A stretch of 64,000 nucleotides of DNA from Desulfobacula toluolica Tol2 (lineage in GTDB: Bacteria > Desulfobacterota > Desulfobacteria > Desulfobacterales > Desulfobacteraceae): contig NC_018645.1 in assembly GCF_000307105.1 (NCBI RefSeq), positions 3,854,001 to 3,918,000 on the forward strand, read 5' to 3'. Numbering within the stretch: the stretch's first letter is position 1; each line of letters begins with the position of its first letter. Below are positions 1-8,722 of this stretch, piece after piece. The notes below the pieces were generated by a model that saw nothing but the letters and a program-made list of their open reading frames with translations, made no database searches and was not told the DNA's origin. The position numbers and the translations under genes are program-made.

Positions 1-927
1 ATCTCAAATCTTTTCCTGGAAGAAAGCGCGCTTGCCGGAGGCATTGAGCTAAAACCAATGAATTTTGTCTCGGATACGGGTGAAAAGGTACGGGGAGATG
101 TACTGATCCTTGGGGGATTCACTTCTGCCTACAGGCTTGGGGACAAGACAGGATTTTTAAATTATTCCCCTGAAGGCAACCAATTGTATGCCCTGTCCGC
201 CCTTCCCTCCCGGCATGTCCGAAAAACCTTGGACCGATACATGAGCGGTGAATCCGATTCAGTCTTTATCGATATTTCCAGGGGCGGAGCCCTTCGCCAG
301 ATCACCCACAAACAAAGCCTCAAGGATCAGATTCAAAAAGGAGGATTACTGGTCTGGCCCATTCTCGCTTTGGGTATGTTTGCCGTATTCATCGGTATTG
401 AAAGAACATTTTTCCTGGGAAGGGTCCATGCCAATACAGACAAAGTCATGGGAAAGGTAAACCAATTGGCGGCCAAAGGGCTCTGGGAAGACTGCAACGC
501 CATGGTAGGAGAGAAGAAAATCCCTGTTTATAATGTATTGCGGTCCGGCCTGGGTGCCAGATCTGAAAATCGGGAAACCCTGGAAAGTATCCTCCAGGAG
601 TCTATTTTAAAGGAACTGCCCAGACTGGAACGATTCCTTCCCATGCTCAATATCATGGGGTCCATCGCCCCTCTCATAGGACTTTTAGGAACTGTTACAG
701 GAATGATCTCCACCTTTCATGTCATCACCCTGTACGGCACCGGAGACCCGAGAATGATGTCCGGCGGCATCTCAACCGCCCTTGTGACAACCATGATGGG
801 ACTGGGCGTGGCCATCCCCATCATGCTGTTGTACACCTTTTTGTGCAGACGGGTGGAGCATGTGATAGGGGATATGGAAGAAAAGGCCGTCGCCCTGACC
901 AATATTATTTACAGGGAGATCAAATAG
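1..927 (+). CDS. exbB: MotA/TolQ/ExbB proton channel family protein (5' end outside window)
   Basis: The frame is open from base 1, so the gene starts upstream; about 308 codons are visible. Residues from about 115 hold three hydrophobic segments typical of the ExbB/TolQ/MotA family; the second contains GLLGTVTGMISTF and the third follows ALVTTMMGLG, the family signature around the proton path. The part before them is a soluble extension, as in the long ExbB variants of TonB clusters that carry a periplasmic N-terminal region. It heads a six-gene co-directional run with a second ExbB, ExbD and TonB, so its role is energising outer-membrane receptors with the proton motive force. The N-terminal part and true start cannot be judged. 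Confidence 0.9.
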   Translation: MSNLFLEESALAGGIELKPMNFVSDTGEKVRGDVLILGGFTSAYRLGDKTGFLNYSPEGNQLYALSALPSRHVRKTLDRYMSGESDSVFIDISRGGALRQITHKQSLKDQIQKGGLLVWPILALGMFAVFIGIERTFFLGRVHANTDKVMGKVNQLAAKGLWEDCNAMVGEKKIPVYNVLRSGLGARSENRETLESILQESILKELPRLERFLPMLNIMGSIAPLIGLLGTVTGMISTFHVITLYGTGDPRMMSGGISTALVTTMMGLGVAIPIMLLYTFLCRRVEHVIGDMEEKAVALTNIIYREIK

Positions 928-933
928 AAACCA

Positions 934-1527
934 ATGGATATGGCAAATGAAATCTACCTTTATCTGAGGCAGGGGGGACTGATTATGGTTCCCCTTATCC
1001 TGTGTTCCTGCATCATGTGGACATTGATCCTGGACCGGGCAATCTTTTTTTTCAGGCTTGAAAAAAAAGATATAGAGCTGCACCAGATGTTCCGTATACT
1101 TGAACAGGATCAGAGGCCTGACAAACATCCGGGAATCCGTGCCTACCTTATCAATCAGATCATGAGCCGCAGAACCCATGACCGTGTGGCAGACAAACGG
1201 ATCATTGACGAATGTGCCATGCCGCTTTTTTCCCGGCTGGAACGTTTCCTGGCAACCATTGCAGTACTGGCGGCAGTATCCCCCCTGTTCGGACTGCTGG
1301 GCACAGTCACCGGCATGATCACTACCTTTGACGTTATCACGCTGTTTGGCACAGGAAATGCCAGGGCTATGGCCGGCGGAATTTCAGAAGCCCTGGTCAC
1401 CACCCAAAGCGGGCTTTTGGTGTCCATACCAGGGCTTTTCATGAGTGTTTTTTTATACAGGCAGTCGTCCCGGGCCAGGACCCGTTTAGAAGAGGCGGTT
1501 ATGATTTTAAAAAGGAGTTTAAAATGA
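934..1527 (+). CDS. exbB: ExbB/TolQ-type biopolymer transport protein, short form
   Basis: A 197-residue inner-membrane protein with three predicted transmembrane segments (about residues 13-35, 108-130 and 155-180). The signature FGLLGTVTGMITTF and the following ALVTTQSGLLVSIPG are characteristic of ExbB. It would form the proton channel with ExbD. It lies 6 bases after the long ExbB and its stop overlaps the ExbD start by 4 bases, so translation is probably coupled. Two ExbB-type subunits in one operon, one long and one short, is an arrangement known from TonB clusters with extra partner proteins. No good Shine-Dalgarno precedes the ATG; an in-frame ATG two codons later is possible. Confidence 0.93.
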   Translation: MDMANEIYLYLRQGGLIMVPLILCSCIMWTLILDRAIFFFRLEKKDIELHQMFRILEQDQRPDKHPGIRAYLINQIMSRRTHDRVADKRIIDECAMPLFSRLERFLATIAVLAAVSPLFGLLGTVTGMITTFDVITLFGTGNARAMAGGISEALVTTQSGLLVSIPGLFMSVFLYRQSSRARTRLEEAVMILKRSLK

Positions 1528-1949
1528 TAAATGTCAGAAGTTCTGTCAGGATGCGAAGCAAAGAAGTGGGCATCAATATGTCCCCGCTGATTGATCTTGT
1601 TTTTCTGTTACTGATCTTTTTTATGGTGACCACAAGCTTTGTCAGGGAGACTGGAATTGATGTCCAGAGACCGTCGGCATCATCAGCCGCTCTTACTGAA
1701 AACGGAAATATCCTGGTAGCAGTCTCCAATGAAGGAACCATTCACTTTGACGGCAAAAAAATTGATATCAGGAGCTTAAGATCCCACATCACCCGGGCCA
1801 TTTCAGAGAACCCCGAAGGATCAGTAGTCATTGTAGCCGACAAAATCAGCTATACCGGTATTGTAATCAGGGTAATGGACCAGTGCCGGTTGGCCGGGGC
1901 CAGGCGGGTGAGTATTGCCGCATCTAAAAAAAGCGGTGAAAACCGATGA
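1524..1949 (+). CDS. exbD: ExbD/TolR biopolymer transport protein
   Basis: 141 residues: a short cytoplasmic N-terminus, one transmembrane helix containing PLIDLVFLLLIFFMVTTSF with the family-typical membrane aspartate (about Asp24), and a periplasmic domain ending around residue 135. This is the standard ExbD architecture and length. ExbD sits in the ExbB channel, and its membrane aspartate takes part in proton transfer. The start overlaps the ExbB stop and the stop overlaps the TonB start, each by 4 bases, giving a tightly coupled exbB-exbD-tonB unit. Confidence 0.95.
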   Translation: MINVRSSVRMRSKEVGINMSPLIDLVFLLLIFFMVTTSFVRETGIDVQRPSASSAALTENGNILVAVSNEGTIHFDGKKIDIRSLRSHITRAISENPEGSVVIVADKISYTGIVIRVMDQCRLAGARRVSIAASKKSGENR

Positions 1950-2662
1950 AAAACCTTGTATTCAAATCTTATCTTGTACAGGGTTTTCTGGGGGCACTTA
2001 TCATAAATATGCTGTTGTTCTGTTCTTTACCCGGCCTGATCATCATGGAAACTGAAAAGGATGATCTTGAAAGCCTGAATGTGGTGAATTTCACACGAAT
2101 CAAACCTGCCCCCCCGCAGACCAAGACCAAAGAGCCCCCCCCGGAAAAAGAACCGGAAAAAGAACCGGAAAAAGAACCGGAAAAAATTTATACGGCCACC
2201 CGTCAAAAGCCCCAAAAGGTTGCTAAAAGAGAGCTGAAACTGAATATACCTGCCATGGATCTTAATATTGATCAAAGAATATCAGGCGGGGTACCTGTGT
2301 TTTCCCCGGCACAGGAGCCCGTGGTGCAGGATTTGGATGCCAGATCCATGCCGGACTTTGATGCTGTAATGGATCAAGACGCAGTAGATACCATTCCCAT
2401 GCCTACATTTAAGAATCACCCCAGGTATCCATATCGTGCCAAACGCATGGGAATTGAAGGTGAGGTCAAGGTAAAATTCCTGGTGGACAAGGAGGGACGA
2501 GTGTCTGATATTACGATTATCCAGGCCAGTGTTCCGGGTATTTTCAATGACAGCGTTATCAATGCAATCTCCTCATGGAAATATTCACCTGGTGAGCTGA
2601 TGGGAAGGAAAGTCGCCACCATGGTCACCACTACCATTATTTTTAAAATGGAGGCCCAATAA
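1946..2662 (+). CDS. tonB: TonB energy-transducing protein
   Basis: 238 residues: an N-terminal membrane anchor (about residues 12-32), a Pro/Glu/Lys-rich periplasm-spanning region (about 52-75, including tandem PEKE units) and a C-terminal TonB domain (about 155-238) with a YPYRAKRMGIEGEVKVKF segment typical of the family. It carries energy from ExbBD to TonB boxes of outer-membrane receptors; several such receptors lie between 12.7 and 30.3 kb. The stop overlaps the next start (TAATG). The repeated PEKE stretch comes from a 12-bp DNA tandem repeat and may vary in length between strains. Confidence 0.95.
   Translation: MKNLVFKSYLVQGFLGALIINMLLFCSLPGLIIMETEKDDLESLNVVNFTRIKPAPPQTKTKEPPPEKEPEKEPEKEPEKIYTATRQKPQKVAKRELKLNIPAMDLNIDQRISGGVPVFSPAQEPVVQDLDARSMPDFDAVMDQDAVDTIPMPTFKNHPRYPYRAKRMGIEGEVKVKFLVDKEGRVSDITIIQASVPGIFNDSVINAISSWKYSPGELMGRKVATMVTTTIIFKMEAQ
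2141..2187 (+). repeat. 12-bp tandem repeat inside tonB
   Basis: The unit CCGGAAAAAGAA repeats almost perfectly about four times and encodes Pro-Glu-Lys-Glu units in the periplasm-spanning linker of TonB. Slippage here would change linker length by four residues per unit without a frameshift. Confidence 0.85.
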
Positions 2663-3876
2663 TGAAAAAGAAAAGACCCCGGACACAATATGTGACAGCC
2701 TTGTGGTTGTTTCTTGTTTTTGTATTATTACCGGCAAGCACAGGTGCCGCAGATGCTCAATGCCCGGATGAAAAGACCTTGAGCCGCAACGCCCGCATTG
2801 CACTGGTAGCTGCTCAAAAACAGATAAATGAAAACAACCCCTCAAATGCAAGACAGACTCTTCTCAAATTCAACCAGGAGTATCCCGATGAAAACCATCC
2901 CTATGTAGCCTATACTCTTGCCAATCTCCTGGTTGAAAAAGATCTGCTTTCTCAGGCCCTTGCCCAGTATCAAAAAACCATTGACATGTGCGAAGGTTAT
3001 GCCCCGGCCTGGCAGAATATGGGTAAAATATGCTTTGACCTTAAAAAATTTAACCAGGCAGCCCTTGCCATGGAAAAAACCTATGAACTTACGGGACGGA
3101 AAAATCATTTACTGCTGTTCCATGCTGCTGTAGCCCATATCTCTGACAAAAAATCTGAAAAAGCCCTGAACCATCTGCAGTTTCTCACATCCGGCAAAGC
3201 AGGGCCACCTGAAGCCGGCTGGGTCAAACTCATGGCCCAGCTCTCCATTGAACAACAACAGACAAAAAAAGCCATTGCCATTGTTGAAAACCTGCTGGAT
3301 AAAAAAAATCCTGATGCATGTCTTTTCAGGGTTGCAGCGAACCTGTATCTGCACATGAATAAATACCGTAAAGCAGCAGAAGCCTTATCAGTCTATGGTA
3401 TGCTTTGCCCCCTGGCCATTGCCGAACAAACCCTTCTGGCTGACCTTTATAACAACCTGGGGATTCCGTTTAAAGCTGCACTGCACTATGAAAAAGTCAT
3501 TGAAAAAAAGTCTGAAAAAAAAACATATGAACGGCTGGCATCTGCCTGGCTTGAGGCCTGCAAGCCTGAAAAAGCCATGAGGGCTGCTGAACAAGGCCTG
3601 AAAATCCATCCGAAATCCCAGGCCCTTTGGAAAATCAAAGCCTGGATTCATTATGACAACAAAGAATTTCACAAGGCATCGCAAGCATTTTTACAGGCAT
3701 GCGTACTGAAAAAATCCGATTCAAAATCATTGTTCATGCACGGGCTTTGTGCCTGCAAAGCCGGCCGACATGAGATTGCAAAAAAAGCCTTAGAAAAGGC
3801 ATCTTGCCATTCCCGTTATAAAAAACAAGCCTTGGCATTGATCCGGCAAATGGAACAGGGAGCCGGCAAATCATGA
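2662..3876 (+). CDS. Secreted tetratricopeptide-repeat protein of the TonB operon
   Basis: 404 residues with an N-terminal signal peptide (hydrophobic core about residues 10-28, ending near TGAADA) followed by TPR-like helical repeats through most of the protein, such as ALAQYQKTIDMCEGYAPAWQ and similar units near residues 220-380. TPR arrays act as protein-docking scaffolds, here probably in the periplasm. The start overlaps the tonB stop and the stop overlaps the next gene, so it belongs to the TonB operon. TPR proteins beside tonB are common in deltaproteobacterial clusters; the exact role is unknown. Confidence 0.85.
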   Translation: MKKKRPRTQYVTALWLFLVFVLLPASTGAADAQCPDEKTLSRNARIALVAAQKQINENNPSNARQTLLKFNQEYPDENHPYVAYTLANLLVEKDLLSQALAQYQKTIDMCEGYAPAWQNMGKICFDLKKFNQAALAMEKTYELTGRKNHLLLFHAAVAHISDKKSEKALNHLQFLTSGKAGPPEAGWVKLMAQLSIEQQQTKKAIAIVENLLDKKNPDACLFRVAANLYLHMNKYRKAAEALSVYGMLCPLAIAEQTLLADLYNNLGIPFKAALHYEKVIEKKSEKKTYERLASAWLEACKPEKAMRAAEQGLKIHPKSQALWKIKAWIHYDNKEFHKASQAFLQACVLKKSDSKSLFMHGLCACKAGRHEIAKKALEKASCHSRYKKQALALIRQMEQGAGKS

Positions 3877-4958
3877 GCGCATCAGTATTTTATAAATCAG
3901 ACTATACCCCCCCGGATGAAGGCTCCCAAAATCCCTATGGCAGGTTTGTCTATGACGTCACAGGCATGGCAAATCCGGAACAGATATTTAAAGTCATTCC
4001 TGTCAAACCCGGCCTTTGTTTATCCTTTTGCACAAATTCAACCAAAATCTATCCACACATTGAATTTGAAGTCAAAAATGCACCTGTGGATTTTTCCTTT
4101 TTTCTTTCAGGTTCCTGTGTCCACAGAATTAAAGGCCTGAACCCAAAAAAAACCATTGAATTAGTCCATAAACCGGGCATGAATATGGTCTCCTGTCTTC
4201 CTAATATTGAAGGGAAGATGAATCTTGACCCAGACCAGTCCCTGGCATGCGTATGCCTTAAAATTGATCCAGATCTTTTATTTTCCTACCTGGAAGAAAA
4301 CCTGGACCAGGCATCCCAAAAAGTCCGGGACTTGTTTGATAGTAAAAAAAAGACTTACTTTACCTGCCCCATGAGCCGGGACATGATAACAACCGCCCTG
4401 CAGATTGTTCATCCGCCGGCCTATACCGGAAGTGCCAGTACCCTGTTTTATGAAAGCCGGGCATTGGAACTTCTGGCCATGCAGCTTAAACTCTTAGGGG
4501 GTCAACATTTGATTTCAAAACCGTTTCACATGACCGGCTCCGATCTTGAAAGCATTCATTCGGCACGACATATTCTGCTTGAGGATATCCAGAACCCGCC
4601 TACCATTGCAACTCTTTCAAGGATTTGCGGTATTAATGAATTCAAGCTGAAAAAAGGGTTTAAACAAACCTTTAACACCACCATATTTGCTTATCTTAAA
4701 AAACATAGAATGGAAACTGCCTGGCACATGCTCAAAGAGCAAAACATATCGGTTACTGAGGCTGCATCCATGGTGGGTTATACAAATATCAGCCATTTCA
4801 GTGCCGCGTTTCGCAAGCAGTTTAACATCAATCCCGGAACACTGAAAAAAAAATTTATAAATCCGGTAAATTACCATTCCCCAGAAACCGGACAAACTGC
4901 TTTAAAATGCCCTTCCGTTTTGCCGTCCAGAAAAACAATTTGCCCGGATCGGCATTGA
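3873..4958 (+). CDS. AraC-family transcriptional regulator
   Basis: 361 residues. The C-terminal part (about 225-330) holds the AraC double helix-turn-helix: IATLSRICGINEFKLKKGFK for the first, and ISVTEAASMVGYTNISHFSA followed by FRKQFNINPGTLKKK for the second. The N-terminal 220 residues are the effector or dimerisation part and resemble regulators of siderophore uptake (PchR/YbtA type) only in layout. It is translationally coupled to the TPR gene and ends the tonB operon, so it likely regulates TonB-dependent uptake genes. About 30 residues beyond the HTH form an extra tail. Confidence 0.88.
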   Translation: MSASVFYKSDYTPPDEGSQNPYGRFVYDVTGMANPEQIFKVIPVKPGLCLSFCTNSTKIYPHIEFEVKNAPVDFSFFLSGSCVHRIKGLNPKKTIELVHKPGMNMVSCLPNIEGKMNLDPDQSLACVCLKIDPDLLFSYLEENLDQASQKVRDLFDSKKKTYFTCPMSRDMITTALQIVHPPAYTGSASTLFYESRALELLAMQLKLLGGQHLISKPFHMTGSDLESIHSARHILLEDIQNPPTIATLSRICGINEFKLKKGFKQTFNTTIFAYLKKHRMETAWHMLKEQNISVTEAASMVGYTNISHFSAAFRKQFNINPGTLKKKFINPVNYHSPETGQTALKCPSVLPSRKTICPDRH

Positions 4959-5047
4959 ACTGGAAGGAATAAAGATACCATACGGAAGATATAAACCATT
5001 AGCAGACAAGATTCTCGACTATTTTCCACCGTCCCTCTCGAATTCAT

Positions 5048-5094
5048 TTGACATTCATGTTACTATTCATATAATTAGTCAAATTCGTCTAATT
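5048..5094 (+). promoter_or_regulatory. Promoter and operator-like palindrome of the HipA-like gene
   Basis: TTGACA at 5048-5053 and TATAAT at 5070-5075, 16 bases apart, are consensus sigma-70 boxes. The inverted repeat AATTAG-N10-CTAATT at 5073-5094 overlaps the -10 box and the expected start of transcription. This is the layout expected for repression, probably autoregulation by the HTH-containing product of the gene at 5205; that last step is inference. Confidence 0.65.
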
Positions 5095-5204
5095 TAATTT
5101 TATAATTAATTGAATAAATTGTTAATTTTTAAATTATGATTGCCTTTTTTTTATTCAAACATAAACCCGATTTATCACCCATTTGATGTTTTGGAGAATA
5201 AAGC

Positions 5205-6542
5205 ATGACACTTTCAATAACCGAATATTTAGAGCGAGGCCCCTCAACATCTAAAGAGATCCAGGCGGCAACAGGCCTGAGCCAGAGTACGGTTTCTCGC
5301 CTATTAAAAAAAAAGGGAGATAGTGTCATACAGTTAAAAAGAGGGCGTTCAACAAGATATGCGGCCACCCGCAACGCTTTTGGAGGTAACGACAAACTGC
5401 CTTTAAGCATGATCAATGTGTCAGGGGAAACTATTTTAATTGCTTACATACGGCCTTTGAACTATGGCGGCTTTTTTGTGGAAATAGTCAGAGACTTCTC
5501 TCCCCTTTTACTTGGTGAGAATGAAGACGGGCTGTATGATGACCTGCCTTATTTCCTATACGACCTAAGACCCCAAGGTTTTTTAGGTCGGCAAATTGCC
5601 CATGCGATAGCCTCACAATCAGATGATTTTCCTTCTAACCCAGACACCTGGACTACCAATCACATTGGTCGTTATTTGATTTCCAATGGTGATGATTTGC
5701 CTGGGTGTTTTATATTTGGAGAACCATCGCTACTGCGTGTTAAACGCAAACCTGCCTGCGTGTCTGATACGGACTATCCTGCACTTGCAGAAAACGTTAT
5801 GAACGGAGATGTCCCAGGTTCATCGGCTGGCGGTGAGCAGCCAAAATTTACAGCTTTTAATGGAAACCTTTCGTCTCATGTGATTGTCAAATTCACCCCT
5901 AAAGGGGATAACGAAATTGCAGCAAGATGGCGTGATATTTTAATTACAGAATATTGGGCCGCAAAAATTATTAGCACTGGTTTCTTTCCCGCTGCCAAGC
6001 CCAGGCTTTTCGATATAGACGGGAGATTATTTCTGGAGACACAACGATTCGATAGGTTCAAAGAGTTCGGCAGATTACCAATGATTTCTCTCAAAGTTAT
6101 TGATGCAGAGTTTGTCGGCCTGGGAAATAATTGGGCTTTAATCATGAGAAATCTTTGCAAGAAAAACATGGTTTCTAAACAAGATGCTCTGGATGCACAA
6201 ACTTTATGGCATTTTGGCCGTCTCATAAATAATACAGATATGCATTTAGGAAATTTGAGTCTAACGATAGAATATGATTCATTCCAGTTGTTGCCGGTCT
6301 ATGATATGTGTTCCATGGGGTTTGCACCAAGAAGCGGAGGGGAAGTCCCGCCATTTTCTTTTAAACCGCTAAATATCGATAAAATAGATATTGATGAGGA
6401 ACAGTTATGGATGATTAAAAGCTTAGCTCATAAATTTTGGGATCACGTTGTAAATGATGATAGAATTTCAGATCAATTCAGGAATTTTTTGCAAAAAGGG
6501 AACCCGATTGATTCGCTTTGGTCATCGGAAAATTTCGTATAG
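5205..6542 (+). CDS. yjjJ: HipA-family serine/threonine kinase-like toxin with fused N-terminal HTH (YjjJ type)
   Basis: 445 residues, matching the length and layout of E. coli YjjJ/HipH. An N-terminal winged helix (about 1-65, with STSKEIQAATGLSQSTVSRL) precedes a HipA kinase fold. SAGGEQPKFTAFNG (about 204-217) fits the HipA P-loop region, NNTDMHLGNLSL the catalytic loop and PVYDMCSMGF the metal-binding Asp region. HipA kinases phosphorylate a target such as an aminoacyl-tRNA synthetase and cause growth arrest; the target here is unknown. No separate HipB-like antitoxin gene is adjacent, as expected if the fused HTH does the DNA binding. GGAGAA lies 8 bases before the ATG. Confidence 0.88.
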   Translation: MTLSITEYLERGPSTSKEIQAATGLSQSTVSRLLKKKGDSVIQLKRGRSTRYAATRNAFGGNDKLPLSMINVSGETILIAYIRPLNYGGFFVEIVRDFSPLLLGENEDGLYDDLPYFLYDLRPQGFLGRQIAHAIASQSDDFPSNPDTWTTNHIGRYLISNGDDLPGCFIFGEPSLLRVKRKPACVSDTDYPALAENVMNGDVPGSSAGGEQPKFTAFNGNLSSHVIVKFTPKGDNEIAARWRDILITEYWAAKIISTGFFPAAKPRLFDIDGRLFLETQRFDRFKEFGRLPMISLKVIDAEFVGLGNNWALIMRNLCKKNMVSKQDALDAQTLWHFGRLINNTDMHLGNLSLTIEYDSFQLLPVYDMCSMGFAPRSGGEVPPFSFKPLNIDKIDIDEEQLWMIKSLAHKFWDHVVNDDRISDQFRNFLQKGNPIDSLWSSENFV

Positions 6543-6854
6543 CACTATTGCTTTGAATTTGATTGATTCAAAAGCCGGTGCGCCTTCCTTTAAAAAAATT
6601 ATTATTGGCTGGTTTCTTATATCCCGAACAAGATTTTCCCTTGCATTAGGAGCTTGAAAAAAACAAAACCCGCCATATGGCTTGTCTTTTTACTCGTCTT
6701 CTTCGTTGCATCAATTGGCACATATTCCACAATATGCTCCAATTGATACGCCTTTAAGAAAAGTAAAAATCATGACCCCATTGACCCACATTGTGATCAA
6801 GCACCTATCTGGCATCCCGGTTTAAAAATAGCACAACGCCTTCAAAATCAAAGG
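6543..6854. other. Intergenic region with an unexplained long hairpin (6710-6747)
   Basis: No credible gene. It contains a near-perfect stem-loop: ATCAATTGG (6710-6718) pairs with CCAATTGAT (6739-6747), and inside it CATATT pairs with AATATG around a CCAC loop, with a 2x2 internal loop. There is no T-run on either side, so it does not look like an ordinary terminator. Confidence 0.5.
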
Positions 6855-7646
6855 TCAGGTTCCGGTTTGTAGACGGCAGCCGTTCCTGGCAATGGGAATA
6901 ATTGTGACTTTGTTCTTCTGGCTTCCAATTGCAGCCTCAACATCATAGACAAAGGCAAGGTTTTCCTTTGTAAAAACTTCTTCCGGTTTACCCTTTGCAT
7001 ATATTTTCCCATTTTTGAGCATGATAATTGTGTCTGCATACCTTGCTGCAAGATTTAAATCATGGACAACCATAACCACCGACATATTTTTTTCATTCAC
7101 AAAATCAGTTATAATATTCATTATATCCAGTTGGTGGGCTATATCAAGGGCTGAAGTCGGTTCATCCAAAAGTAATAATTCGGGGTGCTGAGCCATAGCC
7201 CTTGCGATCAAAACACGTTGCTGTTGCCCGCCTGAGAGACGATTAAACTGCCTTAAGGCAATGTCTTCCAACTCCAATAAAACAAGTATATCAATTACAA
7301 TATCAATATCTATCATGCTGCTTTGCCATGAAGAGTGAGGTCTTCTACCCATTAAAACAACATCAAAAACCGTTGTGGAAAAGGTAAGATTAGAGCTTTG
7401 GGGTACATAACCTATCTTTTTAGCCATATCAATTCTTTTCATATTCCTGGATTCTTTGCCATCCAGAAGTATCCGGCCTTTATCAGGAACAAGAAGAGAC
7501 TCAATGCATTTTACAATTGTACTCTTGCCGCTGCCGTTGGGTCCAACTAAACAAACGATTTCAGAATCATCCATGATTACGTTTATATCGTGGAGAACTT
7601 TTCTGCCTGGATAGGAAAAGTCAAGATTACGAATATCAATTCTCAT
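6855..7646 (-). CDS. ABC transporter ATP-binding protein, FepC/BtuD type
   Basis: 263 residues with all ABC motifs: Walker A GPNGSGKS (about 35-42), signature LSGGQQQRVLIARA (about 137-150), Walker B LLLLDEPTSALD and the switch histidine in VVMVVHDLNLA. It would power import through the FecCD permease encoded just upstream (4-base overlap). Family members import iron-siderophore, haem or cobalamin; sequence alone does not decide the substrate. The cobalamin riboswitch upstream of the preceding AraC gene favours a cobalt/corrinoid link if the transcript reads through. Confidence 0.92.
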   Translation of the reverse strand: MRIDIRNLDFSYPGRKVLHDINVIMDDSEIVCLVGPNGSGKSTIVKCIESLLVPDKGRILLDGKESRNMKRIDMAKKIGYVPQSSNLTFSTTVFDVVLMGRRPHSSWQSSMIDIDIVIDILVLLELEDIALRQFNRLSGGQQQRVLIARAMAQHPELLLLDEPTSALDIAHQLDIMNIITDFVNEKNMSVVMVVHDLNLAARYADTIIMLKNGKIYAKGKPEEVFTKENLAFVYDVEAAIGSQKNKVTIIPIARNGCRLQTGT

Positions 7647-8722
7647 TGGTTTGTTCCATTTTTTTTAATTATTAAATAAACAAATAAAGGGACTCCGAAA
7701 AAAGAGGTAACAGCGCCCACCGGAAGAATTATCGGAGACATGACAGTTCGTGCCACAGTGTCGGCAAGAATCAAAAGAGCAGAACCCACAAGTCCTGAAG
7801 CCGGCACAAGAAATTTATTGTCGCAACCAATAATCATTCTGACAACATGGGGAGCAACAAGGCCGACAAAACCGATGGTTCCTGTAAAACTTACCACACC
7901 GGCAACAAGCAATGAACAGATAATCATATTAAAAATTCTGGTAAATCCGACATTGACACCCAGGCTTTTAGCCGTGGCATCCCCTGCATTCATTATATTC
8001 AAGTCATTGGATCTCCAGAAAAGGAGCAGCAAGCCCCCCATAACCAATGGGAACAATATTGAAATTTTGCTCCAGTCAGCCTTGCCCAGATTTCCAACTG
8101 TCCAGAAAACCGCAGCTTTAACAGCATCTGCATCTCCAAAATATTGAACAATCGTTGTCAGGGCCTGAAAAAAGAAAAGAAGTGCAAGGCCTGTAAGAAC
8201 CATGGATTCGGGGGATGCATCCTTTTTTCCTGACAAACCAAGTATTAAACACGAAGATAACAGGGAAAAGAAAAAAGCATTGCCAATAACCAAATAGGGT
8301 CCACTCCAAAAACCTATGCCGAAAATAATTGCCAGGGATGCCCCAAAACTTGCCGCAGAAGCGATACCCAGCATATAAGGATCAGCCAAAGGATTTTTAA
8401 GGACAACCTGCATCACTGCTCCGGAAGAACCAAGGGCCATACCGGCCATAACACCCATTATTATTCTGGGCAGCCTGAGCTGCCAGATAATAACATCTGC
8501 ATGGACGGTCGCCAAATTTAATCCAGGTAGATTTTTTTTTAAAATAACAGTAAAAACATCTGCAAATGAAATACTTGCAGAGCCGTTTGACACGGCAAAT
8601 CCCACAAGAATCAACAGTGTTGGAATTAGAATACCAACAAATAATTGTTTTCTGCCTTTGTGTTTTAAATAGGATTGTCTCAAATCAATACGTTTCTGCT
8701 GGATTGCCGATAAATTGCTCAT
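7643..8722 (-). CDS. FecCD-family ABC transporter permease
   Basis: 359 residues with about ten hydrophobic segments. Family hallmarks are present: QLRLPRIIMGVMAGMALGSSG near residue 90, NPLADPYMLGIASAASFGAS shortly after, and FVGLVAPHVVRMIIG near residue 290, the region contacting the ATPase. It forms the inner-membrane channel of a BtuC/FecCD-type importer. Overlaps of 4 bases with both neighbours (binding protein upstream, ATPase downstream) make a compact three-gene operon. Confidence 0.93.
   Translation of the reverse strand: MSNLSAIQQKRIDLRQSYLKHKGRKQLFVGILIPTLLILVGFAVSNGSASISFADVFTVILKKNLPGLNLATVHADVIIWQLRLPRIIMGVMAGMALGSSGAVMQVVLKNPLADPYMLGIASAASFGASLAIIFGIGFWSGPYLVIGNAFFFSLLSSCLILGLSGKKDASPESMVLTGLALLFFFQALTTIVQYFGDADAVKAAVFWTVGNLGKADWSKISILFPLVMGGLLLLFWRSNDLNIMNAGDATAKSLGVNVGFTRIFNMIICSLLVAGVVSFTGTIGFVGLVAPHVVRMIIGCDNKFLVPASGLVGSALLILADTVARTVMSPIILPVGAVTSFFGVPLFVYLIIKKNGTNQ

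Noticed and set aside
2027-2275. Antisense frame rich in Phe/Arg opposite tonB
   Set aside because: It is a by-product of the PEKE-encoding tandem repeat.
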